Source of the DNA: an uncultured Clostridia bacterium
GTDB lineage: Bacteria; Bacillota; Clostridia; TANB77; CAG-508
Direction: 5' to 3'
DNA length: 24,782 nt
Assembly (NCBI GenBank): GCA_934177795.1
Contig: CAKPPS010000021.1
Coordinates: 1-24,782 of the forward strand
Positions 1 to 7,127 of the stretch are shown here, in pieces. How positions within the stretch are numbered: the stretch's first letter is position 1; each line of letters opens with the position of its first letter. The notes beneath the pieces are model-generated. The model did not search any database. It was not told where the DNA came from and saw only the letters and a list, made by a program, of their open reading frames with translations. The position numbers were made by a program, and so were the translations under genes.

Positions 1-672
1 CCAACCTCTAACAACATAATTTATTTTCTTAATTCTATTATCTAAACTAATACTCCAACTTCTATCGGTTAACTGTTTTAGTTTCCTTACCAGTTTTTGA
101 TATGATTTTAGGTGCGGTTTTGATTTCCATTGTCTTTTTGGACTTTTCCAGAAACTGAATCCTAAGTATTTCGTTTGTGTTGGCCTTGTTACCTTGCTCT
201 TTTCTGCATTTACTTTTAATCCTAGTTTCTTTTCAATAAATTTTGTTATTGATGCCAAAACTCGGTTTGCTGCTTTTTCACTTTTAACAAGTATTATACA
301 GTCATCAGCATATCTTACAAAGTTTAGTCCTCTTGCTTTGAGTTCTTTATCTAGTTCATTTAACATTATATTACTTAATAATGGACTTAGATTTCCTCCT
401 TGTGGTGTTCCTACTGTTGTTGCTTTAACTATTCCTTTTTCCATTACTCCTGCACTTAGATATTTTCTAATTAATGACACTACATCTCCATCAGTTATTG
501 TCTTTCCTATTATTGTTATTAATTTATCTTGATTTACTGTGTCGAAAAATTTCTCTAAGTCTATATCTACTATCCATTCATATCCATCATTCAAATATTC
601 CAATGCCCTAATTACTGCTTGTTCACAGCTTCTGTTAGGTCTAAATCCAAAACTAGTTCCATATCTGTTTCC
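1..672 (-). pseudogene. Group II intron reverse transcriptase/maturase, N-terminally deleted and cut by window edge
   Basis: The minus strand encodes about 224 codons of a group II intron RT. In order I see GFRPNRSCEQAV (RT block 2a), IVDIDLEKFFDTVN (block 3, first catalytic Asp), TTVGTPQGGNLSPLLSNI (block 4), FVRYADDCII (block 5, catalytic YADD), KYLGFSFWKS (block 7) and, at the left edge, the start of the maturase/X domain (KINYVVRGW). The usual first 100 or so residues (RT0 to RT2) and any start codon are absent. Upstream, the same frame reads intron RNA sequence back to a TAA near 732, with no Met codon. The catalytic fingers are thus incomplete, and I call it a pseudogene. In an intact intron the protein would splice its host RNA and reverse-transcribe it into DNA. 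The short open frame at 612-833 is a frame-shifted reading of this junction and not a gene. Confidence 0.88.
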
Positions 673-923
673 TCTTTCCTTTCCGTAGATAGATAAAATA
701 TTGATTTTGAGTTTACGTATATCTTTTGGGTTTCGACTTGTTTAGTAGCCTTGCCCTCTTGCATAGCCTTAATATCAAGTTCTTGTACATCGAGCCATGA
801 TTTTGATACACACTTTCTCCACTTCCACCTCACGATGGATAGCTTGTGTTTCTCTAATTGGTTGACGATATATACCTCCCATACGGACTTTCACCGATTA
901 GCTAAACGACATGCCTGTCGCAC
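1..923 (-). mobile_element. Group II intron, class C type, 5' part, internally deleted
   Basis: Read on the minus strand, the element opens with GTGCGACAGGCATG at 923, matching the GTGYG start of group II introns, and continues with the domain I-like motif CGGTGAAAGTCCG. It begins one base after the T-tract of a rho-independent terminator (924-956), the known insertion preference of class C introns. About 250 nt of domain I-like RNA (923-673) run straight into the reverse transcriptase at its GFRPNRS motif. The rest of domain I, domains II and III and the RT N-terminus are therefore missing. The 3' end (RT C-terminus, domains V and VI) lies beyond the left window edge. A more eroded relative lies at 20645-20868. 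The element is probably immobile on its own. Confidence 0.85.
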
Positions 924-2835
924 TAAAAAAAGTGAATTGCCTAATGCAACTCACTTTAAGAATATTTATCCACTTTTGGTTATTTATTGTGCATAAAACT
1001 GCAATAAGCAGACACTTCATTGTTATTTCTTTCAATACTTTTTCACTATATTCTATTCCGTATAACCCATGGTACAACTGTATTTCATCAAATATATACA
1101 CCTCGTTTTTTATTAACTTCCATAAGCATACGCCTAGATGGTGACCGCCCTCTCCGGTGGGATTATATAGTGTAACTAATACTACTACTTGTGGATTATC
1201 TATTGGCGCTACACCGCAAAATGATGTTACATATTTATTTGTATTTACCCCATCTTCAGATGTTCCAGTCTTTCCACCTATTCTGTATCCTATTACTTTA
1301 GCATTTTTTCCAGTTCCTTCAGATACAACAGATTCCATCATACTTAAAACTTTTTCTGAGGTTTCTTTTGATATTACCTTACCAGAATTCTTGACTGGTA
1401 CTTCTGTTATTTCTTTTGTTTCACTATTTATTATTTTTTTTACTATTCTTGGCTGAATACTATTACCGCCATTTGCAATACTAGAAACTGCTGTTGCCAG
1501 TTGGATTGGAGTAATTTCAAATCTTTGCCCAAAACTAATAGTAGCTAATTCTACCGGTCCCGCTTTTTCTTTAGCTAGGAATATGCTTCCTGCCTCTCCA
1601 GGTAAATCTATTCCAGTTTTTTGTAGTAACTTAAACTTTTCTAAATATTCATAATATTTTGTTACTCCCATTTTTTGACCTAACCCTATAAATACAGGAT
1701 TACAAGAATTCATCAATGCTTGCCTTAAGCTTTCTGAGCCATGTGGTCTATAATATCTCCAACATTTTATTCTAACTCCTGCAACCTCTATTCCTCCTGT
1801 ACAACAGAATTCACCTGCTTTATCAGTATCTGTTATTCCTTCTTCTAGAGCTGCTGAAGAAGTTATTAATTTGAATACTGAACCTGGTTCATAAGTATCT
1901 GCTATTGCTTTATTTCTCCAAACTGCTTGCAACAATTTTGTTTTTTCTTGTTGCTCTAATGTTTCCCATGTATTTTTTAATTCTTCTGTATATGGTTGAT
2001 ATGGTTCATTTAAATTATAATTCGGATATGTTGCCATTGCTAAAATATCTCCATTTTGAGGATTCATTACTACTATACTTCCACCATCTGTACATTGATT
2101 ATCTATACATGCTTCTTTTAAATATTTTTCTACAATTGATTGTACTGTTAAATCAATTGTTAGTACTAAATCATTGCCATCAGTTGCTGATACGTAATTT
2201 TCTCCTTCTTCTCCTATTTCTCCACCTTTAGCATCTGTATGTTTTTTTATAGCCCCTTGCTTTCCTTTTAAGATTTCTTCGTATTTAGCCTCTACTCCAT
2301 CTAATCCTTGATTATCACTTCCACAAAATCCGATAACTTGTGATGCTAAACTTCCATAAGGATAATACCTTTTTGTATCTTCATCTATATTTATTCCTGT
2401 ATTTATTTGATTCTGTTCCATCCATTTTCTTAATTCGTCCGATTTTGTTTTATCTACTTTTTTCACTATTGTTTCGATTGAACTTCTTCTTTTTACTTTT
2501 TTTAATACTTTGTCATAATCTAATTCAAATATATCAGATAATGCTTTAGCTACTTTTTCTTTATTTTCAGTTGAAATATTTACAGGATTTACTGTAATAG
2601 TTTCTACAGTACTACTTTGAGCAAGTATATTGTTTCCAGTTGCATCATATAATGTTCCTCGTTTAGGATTAACTTTTCTATCTAATGTTTGTTGTTCATA
2701 AGCCAAATTGCTTAATTCTTTTCCTTGCACAATTTGTATATAACCTACTCGTATAATTAATCCTATTATAATAGCAAATGCACAAAATAATATGTTTCTT
2801 AATTTCTTTTTACTAGTTAATTTCATCACTTTCAT
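898..2835 (-). CDS. pbpB: Class B penicillin-binding protein (FtsI/SpoVD type), C-terminus replaced
   Basis: Transpeptidase that cross-links septal (FtsI-like) or spore (SpoVD-like) peptidoglycan at the outer membrane face. An RBS (GAGGTG) lies 7 nt before the ATG. There is an N-terminal membrane anchor at about residues 12-32. The PBP dimerisation region starts near RKVNPKRGTLYD (53-64). The catalytic domain has S319-x-x-K322, S377-C-N379 and K522-T-G524. Homology seems to end at about residue 565 (NPTGEGGH, base 1141). The family normally continues with a GG-x-VAAPVF helix and, in SpoVD, a PASTA domain; here 80 unrelated residues follow, reading through a terminator (924-956) and into the intron. 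It is the fourth dcw gene, 81 nt after ftsL. The active-site motifs are intact, but loss of the last transpeptidase helix probably damages the fold. The choice between FtsI and SpoVD cannot be made without the missing C-terminus. Confidence 0.85.
   Translation of the reverse strand: MKVMKLTSKKKLRNILFCAFAIIIGLIIRVGYIQIVQGKELSNLAYEQQTLDRKVNPKRGTLYDATGNNILAQSSTVETITVNPVNISTENKEKVAKALSDIFELDYDKVLKKVKRRSSIETIVKKVDKTKSDELRKWMEQNQINTGINIDEDTKRYYPYGSLASQVIGFCGSDNQGLDGVEAKYEEILKGKQGAIKKHTDAKGGEIGEEGENYVSATDGNDLVLTIDLTVQSIVEKYLKEACIDNQCTDGGSIVVMNPQNGDILAMATYPNYNLNEPYQPYTEELKNTWETLEQQEKTKLLQAVWRNKAIADTYEPGSVFKLITSSAALEEGITDTDKAGEFCCTGGIEVAGVRIKCWRYYRPHGSESLRQALMNSCNPVFIGLGQKMGVTKYYEYLEKFKLLQKTGIDLPGEAGSIFLAKEKAGPVELATISFGQRFEITPIQLATAVSSIANGGNSIQPRIVKKIINSETKEITEVPVKNSGKVISKETSEKVLSMMESVVSEGTGKNAKVIGYRIGGKTGTSEDGVNTNKYVTSFCGVAPIDNPQVVVLVTLYNPTGEGGHHLGVCLWKLIKNEVYIFDEIQLYHGLYGIEYSEKVLKEITMKCLLIAVLCTINNQKWINILKVSCIRQFTFFSATGMSFS
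923..1143 (-). other. Segment of unknown origin between PBP homology and intron
   Basis: On the minus strand, PBP similarity stops near 1143 and the intron begins at 923. The 220 bp between keep the PBP frame open for over 60 codons (for example FDEIQLYHGLYGIEYSEK), yet resemble neither the PBP C-terminus nor murE, mraY or any other gene expected downstream. They end in a terminator. I read this as the tail of another locus joined to the PBP gene by deletion, inversion or an assembly join. No identity can be given. Confidence 0.5.
924..956 (-). terminator. Rho-independent terminator, insertion site of the intron
   Basis: On the minus strand AAGTGAGTTGC and GCAATTCACTT pair over 11 bp (one G-U) around a 5-nt loop (941-945), followed by a run of seven T. 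The intron 5' end follows after a single A. The gene it originally terminated is unclear, because the open frame of the truncated PBP reads through it. Confidence 0.85.
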
Positions 2836-2916
2836 TTATTTTCACCTCTAATAATATCTATTAAAGGCAAAAAAAATTATACCTCTACTAATGCTAATAC
2901 ATAGTCTAGGTATCTT

Positions 2917-3414
2917 TTATTTGTTTAATATTTTATTCACAAATTGCTGGAATATATTCTTATTTTTTTTCTCTATGCTAACTTTATCTGTTGTTGATTC
3001 TATATAATCTTTCTTAGGTAAATTGACATATACTGTTTGTTTGTTTGTTAATTTTTGCATTCCTAATTTTTCTTTAGCTTGTTTTTCTATATTGCTTAAA
3101 TTCAAACTGTTCTCAATTGTTACTTGTAATTGTTCATTTTCCTTTTTTAATGCTGCTAATTCTGTTTTTTTACTTTGCATTTCTTTAAATTCTTCATTTA
3201 TTTTTGTATTTCTATAACTTATGGTTAACAATAAAGCAAAAGCAATCACTACCAATAATGTTAATTTTTTATGTCTTTTTTTCTGTTCTGCAGAAATCTT
3301 AACTTCTTGTTTAGGTTGTTCTTTTACTATTTCAATATTTTTATGTTTTTTCTCTCTTTTTTGTTCAATTTTTTCCTTTCTTGGGCTTGTCTCATATTGA
3401 TATCTGTTTTCCAT
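2917..3414 (-). CDS. ftsL: Cell division protein FtsL-like
   Basis: Small bitopic division protein that, in the known system, works with DivIC/FtsB and recruits the septal PBP and FtsW. The 165-aa product has a long charged cytoplasmic N-terminus rich in Lys, Glu and Arg (1-50), one membrane span (about 51-67, LTLLVVIAFALLLTISY), then an extracytoplasmic coiled coil (about 73-115, with repeated Leu and Glu/Lys) ending in NIEKQAKEKLGM, the conserved FtsL/DivIC pattern. The RBS AGGAGGTGAG stands before the ATG. It lies 24 nt after rsmH and before the PBP gene, the standard position. Sequence is poorly conserved in this family, so the call rests on topology and position. Confidence 0.85.
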   Translation of the reverse strand: MENRYQYETSPRKEKIEQKREKKHKNIEIVKEQPKQEVKISAEQKKRHKKLTLLVVIAFALLLTISYRNTKINEEFKEMQSKKTELAALKKENEQLQVTIENSLNLSNIEKQAKEKLGMQKLTNKQTVYVNLPKKDYIESTTDKVSIEKKNKNIFQQFVNKILNK

Positions 3415-3438
3415 AAGTTACTCACCTCCTCTTTAGCA

Positions 3439-4368
3439 TCATATTTTTTCAAAAATTCTTAGTTTAGCACTCTTGCTCCTAGAATTTATTTTTTGTTCTT
3501 CTTCTGTAGCTATAATTGGTTTTTTATTTATTATTTTTCCTAATTTTTGAGCTCCACACACACAATAAGGCAAATCTTTTGGGCATGTACATTTTCCTAA
3601 AGCCTCATTATATGCTTTTTTTACCGCTTTATCTTCTAGCGAATGAAATGTTATAATACACAATCTTCCTTGTGGTTTTAAACTATTTATTGACTCCATT
3701 ACTGTATTATGTAATGGTTTAATTTCATCATTTACTTCTATTCGTATAGCTTGAAAAGTCCTTTTAGCCGGATGTCCATCATTTTGTTTTGATTTTGGAA
3801 TTGATAACTCAATAATATCTACCAATTGTTTTGTTGTCTTTATAGTTTTTTCTTTTCTGTATTTGCATATATTTCTAGCTATATTTTTAGAAAATCTTTC
3901 TTCTCCATATTCAAAAAATATTCTTGCCAACTCTTTTTCTTCATAAGTATTTACAATTTCTTTAGCTGTTAATGTCTGATTTTTATCCATTCTCATATCT
4001 AATTCATTTTCGCCTAAATAGCTAAATCCTCTATTTTTTTCATCTAATTGATATGAAGAAACACCCAAGTCCAATAAAATACCATCCACTTTTCCTATAT
4101 GGTTAGCATCTAGTATTTCTTTCATATTATCATGATTTCCATAAATATATTTGACATTATTATATTCTCTTAGCCTCTCTTTTGCAGCTTGTAAAGCTTC
4201 TTCGTCTCTATCTATTCCAACTAATAATCCGTCTTTTGATAACCTTTTTAATATCTCTAGACTATGTCCTGCTCCTCCAAGAGTTCCATCTACATATATT
4301 CCCTGTGGATTTATATTTAATCCTTCTATACATTCGTTTAGTAAAACTGGTTTATGTTCAAATTTCAA
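3439..4368 (-). CDS. rsmH: 16S rRNA m4C1402 methyltransferase RsmH (MraW)
   Basis: SAM-dependent enzyme that N4-methylates C1402 in the 30S P site. The 309-aa product opens with FEHKPVLLNECIEGL and has the SAM-binding loop VDGTLGGAGHS, then LLDLGVSSYQLD, HPAKRTFQAIRIEVN, ITFHSLED and the CxCPxxxPxCxCG cysteine cluster, all characteristic of RsmH. I chose the TTG at 4368 because AGAGGT stands 6 nt upstream (4375-4380) and the family signature starts at the next residues. A longer frame from a TTG at 4395 would add nine residues inside a hairpin (4393-4419). It is the second dcw gene, 222 nt after mraZ, a longer gap than usual that holds repeats. Confidence 0.96.
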   Translation of the reverse strand: MKFEHKPVLLNECIEGLNINPQGIYVDGTLGGAGHSLEILKRLSKDGLLVGIDRDEEALQAAKERLREYNNVKYIYGNHDNMKEILDANHIGKVDGILLDLGVSSYQLDEKNRGFSYLGENELDMRMDKNQTLTAKEIVNTYEEKELARIFFEYGEERFSKNIARNICKYRKEKTIKTTKQLVDIIELSIPKSKQNDGHPAKRTFQAIRIEVNDEIKPLHNTVMESINSLKPQGRLCIITFHSLEDKAVKKAYNEALGKCTCPKDLPYCVCGAQKLGKIINKKPIIATEEEQKINSRSKSAKLRIFEKI

Positions 4369-4392
4369 TTTTATACCTCTTTTATAATTAAA

Positions 4393-4419
4393 CAACTGGT
4401 AATATAAAACTACCAGTTG
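4393..4419 (-). repeat. Perfect 9-bp inverted repeat in the rsmH leader
   Basis: CAACTGGTA (4393-4401) and TACCAGTTG (4411-4419) are perfect inverted copies around a 9-nt loop, ending 24 nt before the rsmH start. On the transcribed strand only TTTAATT follows, a poor T-tract, so this looks more like an attenuator, processing site or stabilising hairpin than a full terminator. Confidence 0.6.
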
Positions 4420-4510
4420 CCTTTGTCTTTATTTTATGTTTTTTCTTTTGGGTTTTAAATTGTTTTATTTATTCATTTGTAAAAATCACTTTTGTATCTA
4501 TGAACTTTTA

Positions 4511-4562
4511 TCTTTTGTATTTTTATCTTTTGTTTCTTATTATTTTCTTTTGTATTTTTATC
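4511..4562. repeat. 17-bp direct repeat in the mraZ-rsmH gap
   Basis: TCTTTTGTATTTTTATC occurs exactly at 4511-4527 and 4546-4562. On the transcribed minus strand the leader contains ACAAAAG several times between about 4490 and 4560. It is low-complexity AT-rich sequence in the 222-nt gap between mraZ and rsmH, and no coding frame explains it. Confidence 0.55.
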
Positions 4563-4590
4563 ATTAGTATTTTATATAAACTTTTGCAAG

Positions 4591-5016
4591 TTATATACCT
4601 AAATCTGCCATGTTCTGAGCTATATCATCTGCTGATATTTCTTCATCACACTTATTCCATATTTGCTTATTCCATATTTCTAATCTTGTTCCTACACCTA
4701 TTATTACTACTTCTTTTTCCAAAGTTGCTGCCATTCTTAAATTATTGGGTATAAGAAATCTACCTTGTTTATCCAATTCACATTCAGTGGCTCCTGATAA
4801 AAAGAATCTAACGAAGTTTCTAGCATTTTTATCTGAAAGCGGTAAAGCTTTTAATTTTGTTTCAAAGTTTAACCATTCTTGTTGTGAAAATGCAAATAAA
4901 CATCCATCTAACCCTTTAGTTATAATGAATTTTTCTCCCATGTCTTGTCTTAGTTTTGCTGGCATTATTAATCTTCCTTTAACATCTAGAGAATGTTCAT
5001 ATTCACCAATAAGCAA
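4591..5016 (-). CDS. mraZ: Transcriptional regulator MraZ
   Basis: DNA-binding protein of the AbrB-like double-psi fold that, in bacteria where it was studied, represses its own dcw operon. The 141-aa product has the two tandem MraZ half-repeats with their D-x-K/Q-G-R signatures: DVKGRLIMPAKLR at residues 11-23 and DKQGRFLIPNNLR at 82-94. This is full family length. The start is a TTG at 5016, with GAGGTG 7 nt upstream, and family homology begins at the first residue (MLIGEYEHSLD). It is the first gene of the cluster and carries its own promoter (5076-5104) and a triple operator (5041-5070), fitting autoregulation of mraZ-rsmH-ftsL-PBP. Confidence 0.96.
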   Translation of the reverse strand: MLIGEYEHSLDVKGRLIMPAKLRQDMGEKFIITKGLDGCLFAFSQQEWLNFETKLKALPLSDKNARNFVRFFLSGATECELDKQGRFLIPNNLRMAATLEKEVVIIGVGTRLEIWNKQIWNKCDEEISADDIAQNMADLGI

Positions 5017-5040
5017 TGGTTTTCACCTCATTTCTTTATC

Positions 5041-5070
5041 TACCACTTTATACCACTTCTTACCACTTCT
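5041..5070 (-). promoter_or_regulatory. MraZ box: three 10-bp direct repeats
   Basis: On the minus strand the sequence reads AGAAGTGGTA, AGAAGTGGTA, TAAAGTGGTA, three AAGTGGTA repeats phased at exactly 10 bp. They lie 25 nt before the mraZ start and just downstream of the -10 element, around the expected transcription start. MraZ is known to bind short tandem GTGG-type repeats upstream of mraZ, so this is very probably the autoregulatory operator. Confidence 0.82.
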
Positions 5071-5075
5071 TCTAA

Positions 5076-5104
5076 ATTTTAATATACTTTATCATATTTT
5101 GCAA
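5076..5104 (-). promoter_or_regulatory. Sigma-A-like promoter of mraZ
   Basis: Minus strand: -35 TTGCAA (5099-5104), a 17-nt spacer and -10 TAAAAT (5076-5081). The predicted start falls at about 5069, at the edge of the MraZ boxes, so bound MraZ would block initiation. Confidence 0.65.
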
Positions 5105-5244
5105 TACTTTTTTTAAATTTTTTAAATTTTTTTATTATTATCTAATTATTTATTATATTTAATGTAAAAAATATATTGAAATATAAGATTGCAATAAAAT
5201 GTTTAAATTTACATCAATAAAAAATTTATTGAATAAATTATTCT

Positions 5245-5277
5245 AAAATATGATATTTTTTATTCATATCATATTTT
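5245..5277. repeat. Perfect 11-bp inverted repeat upstream of the XRE gene
   Basis: The 340-bp gene-free stretch between the mraZ and XRE starts (5017-5356) holds the mraZ promoter and operator and this palindrome: AAAATATGATA (5245-5255) and TATCATATTTT (5267-5277), with an 11-nt spacer. The same 11-mer TATCATATTTT occurs again at 5090-5100, in the mraZ promoter spacer. It may be an operator for the neighbouring regulator. The rest of the stretch is AT-rich without visible structure. Confidence 0.45.
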
Positions 5278-5356
5278 TTTATCTTATCATTAGTTCATTC
5301 TTTTTTATCTAAGTAATTGATATACTTTTATATAAATTAATATGGAGGAGCAATTT

Positions 5357-5746
5357 ATGGATAATAATGAAAAATATCTAAGAAAAAATATTGGAAAAAA
5401 AATCAAACTAGCAAGATCTAAAGCAAATTATACTCAAGAAAAATTAGCTGAGAAATTATCTTTATCTACCAGATATATAAGTCAACTAGAAAGAGGCATC
5501 GCTTTTGGTAGTGCAACTACTATAATAAATCTTTGCAAAGCTCTCAATATTAGTTCAGACTTTTTGTTCGATGATTTAATACATTCTGATTCTTCTAGTT
5601 TTACAGAATTAGTTGATGATAAATTTTTAGAAGCTTATTTGAAATTAGATAATTATAATAAAGAAATTGTTTATTTACTTATTACTCAATTAATAAAATT
5701 ACAAGAAAGAAATTCACATATAAATCTTAGAAATATAAAAAAATAA
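5357..5746 (+). CDS. XRE-family helix-turn-helix regulator
   Basis: Small Cro/CI-type DNA-binding protein. Residues 11-66 form the HTH_3 domain, with the typical pattern IKLARSKANYTQEKLAEKL, then STRYISQLERG and INLCKALNIS. The C-terminal 60 residues form an acidic and then helical tail (about 75-115) with no recognised ligand domain. I start at the ATG at 5357 because GGAGGAG lies 7 nt upstream; an earlier in-frame ATG at 5342 would use that RBS as codons. It stands alone and diverges from mraZ, with a shared terminator (5752-5779) against the convergent M15 gene. The palindrome at 5245-5277 is a candidate autoregulatory site. Its target is unknown. Confidence 0.88.
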   Translation: MDNNEKYLRKNIGKKIKLARSKANYTQEKLAEKLSLSTRYISQLERGIAFGSATTIINLCKALNISSDFLFDDLIHSDSSSFTELVDDKFLEAYLKLDNYNKEIVYLLITQLIKLQERNSHINLRNIKK

Positions 5747-5751
5747 TATTT

Positions 5752-5779
5752 AAAAAGGTGGAAATATACACCTTTTTTT
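5752..5779. terminator. Bidirectional terminator
   Basis: AAAAAGGTG (5752-5760) and CACCTTTTT (5769-5777) form a 9-bp stem with an 8-nt loop and a T-run on either strand. It serves the convergent XRE gene and the M15 peptidase gene. Confidence 0.85.
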
Positions 5780-6458
5780 AATTTATAGTTGTGCCCGTTT
5801 TTCCTGTTCCTACTACAGCTTCCTGTAATCCTCTCCATGTATTACAACCAACAATTCCATCAACTGATAAACCTGTATTTTGTTGATATTTTCTTACTGC
5901 CTCCTGTGTTTTTGTACCAAAAATTCCATCTAGACCTCCTGTAGAAAAACCAAGTGTATTTAAATCATCTTGAACTATACATACATAATTACTAACACTA
6001 CCTCTTTTTAATTGTGGAAAACCTCCTGTTGTACAAGCTGGATTGCCAAATCTTTTATCAAAATGAATCCATGTTGGCGTTTGTTCTATCGGTTCGACAT
6101 AAGACCATAACTGATAATTTACTACACTATTCCATAGTTTTTTTCTTTCATCTAATGTTAGCTTTTGCCCAACATCAAATGCTGTACCTGCATAATGTTG
6201 ACTCTGACTCCCATGCCCACCTTCATAAGACCTTTTAAATGCAAATCCCACTGGTATTGGTTTACCATATACATATCTTTGACTATTCCAACTTTGCATA
6301 GTTCTTTTTGTTGTCCATAATATGTTACTTTGACTTGAACCTCTGAATTCCTTGACTTTTAATGTTCCATTTGTATTATATGGCATTGAATCATTCTCAT
6401 TTCTATAATAGATTTCCATTTTATCGGTATCATTATTAAAAATAATTATTTTAGCCAT
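5778..6458 (-). CDS. M15-type peptidoglycan peptidase with C-terminal peptidoglycan-binding domain
   Basis: Predicted zinc peptidase cutting peptidoglycan peptide bridges (DD- or LD-type; exact bond unknown). The 226-aa product has the M15 pattern S-x-H-x-x-G-x-A-x-D in SQHYAGTAFDV (H88, D95), a WSYVEP segment with probable catalytic E122, and WIHFD with the third ligand H132. Residues about 152-212 form a PG_binding_1 domain (IVQDDLNTLGF, DGIFGTKTQEAVRKYQ, DGIVGCNTW). There is no signal peptide or membrane span: it starts MAKIIIFNNDTD and looks globular. It may therefore be released by lysis, act as an endolysin or work in the mother cell or spore; this is inference. The RBS AAAGGAGG precedes the ATG. 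It sits between XRE and signal peptidase genes, apparently as its own unit. Confidence 0.85.
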   Translation of the reverse strand: MAKIIIFNNDTDKMEIYYRNENDSMPYNTNGTLKVKEFRGSSQSNILWTTKRTMQSWNSQRYVYGKPIPVGFAFKRSYEGGHGSQSQHYAGTAFDVGQKLTLDERKKLWNSVVNYQLWSYVEPIEQTPTWIHFDKRFGNPACTTGGFPQLKRGSVSNYVCIVQDDLNTLGFSTGGLDGIFGTKTQEAVRKYQQNTGLSVDGIVGCNTWRGLQEAVVGTGKTGTTIN

Positions 6459-6542
6459 AAAAAATAATCCTCCTTTTATACTATTTTTGTATAATATGAG
6501 AGAATTATTTTTTTGTTTCTATATTGTCTTCTAAAACTTCTA

Positions 6543-6977
6543 TTATTTAAAAATTGATTTATTAATTTTTAATATAAAAATGCCTAATTTAGGAATTTTA
6601 TATTCCACTTTTCCTTTTACAGAATTAAAATTCACTGGTTCTATGTCTAGACTATTATTATTATCTCCTTTTGTATATATTTCTTTATCTTGTATCTCTA
6701 CTATTCTATGGGTAATAGTCTCTCCTTTTTGTTCAAAAGATATTATATCTCCTTCTTTTAAATTTCTTGGTTCTATCTTTTTTACTAATACAATATCACC
6801 AATATTTATTTCCTTCTCCATAGATCCTGATAGTACAATAAAAAAACTCCAGTCTCCTAAACTAATTTCATTATTCATTTTTCGTGAATTTATGACAACT
6901 ATTAGTATAAATATTATAATAATTAATATAGTTATGATAGATAAAAAATATATTCCATTTTTTATTTTATTTTTCAA
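6543..6977 (-). CDS. SipW-type (archaeal/ER-type) signal peptidase I
   Basis: Membrane serine protease that removes signal peptides on the outer face of the membrane. The 144-aa product has one N-terminal span (about 9-29), catalytic SGSM (S52), then D-x-V-L-V-K, ITHRIVEI with His90 in place of the bacterial general-base Lys, and YTKGDNNNSLD (D105). The His marks the SipW/archaeal/ER branch (S26B) rather than ordinary LepB. A hydrophobic C-terminal stretch (IPKLGIFILKI) may contact the membrane. The start is a TTG, with GAAAGGAAG upstream. In Bacillus SipW serves biofilm fibre and camelysin-like proteins; no such partner is next to it here, so its substrates are unknown. Confidence 0.9.
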   Translation of the reverse strand: MKNKIKNGIYFLSIITILIIIIFILIVVINSRKMNNEISLGDWSFFIVLSGSMEKEINIGDIVLVKKIEPRNLKEGDIISFEQKGETITHRIVEIQDKEIYTKGDNNNSLDIEPVNFNSVKGKVEYKIPKLGIFILKINKSIFK

Positions 6978-7089
6978 ATTTACTTCCTTTCATTTTTGTA
7001 TTTTTTCTATCTTATCATATTTTAACATTTTTTTCCAGATATTTTTATTAATTAACAGATTTTTTGTGACTAATAAATGAAAATATTTC

Positions 7090-7121
7090 AAAAAAGAAGT
7101 TATTAATTTAACTTCTTTTTT
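7090..7121. terminator. Terminator of the glucan synthase gene
   Basis: AAAAAAGAAGTTA (7090-7102) and TAACTTCTTTTTT (7109-7121) form a 13-bp stem with a 6-nt loop, right after the stop at 7128 on the minus strand. T-runs flank it on both strands. Confidence 0.88.
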
Positions 7122-7127
7122 GTATAA

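Noticed and set aside
194..532. Plus-strand frame of 112 codons near the left edge
   Set aside because: It is the antisense of the reverse transcriptase, whose minus-strand motifs (YADD, TPQGGNLSPLL) are decisive.
612..833. Short minus-strand frame of 73 codons
   Set aside because: It is an out-of-frame reading of the intron domain I and RT junction; the RT frame itself gives GFRPNRS over the same bases.
6580..7080. Plus-strand frame of 166 codons
   Set aside because: It is antisense to the signal peptidase, whose SGSM, THR and KGD motifs lie on the minus strand; no RBS is seen.
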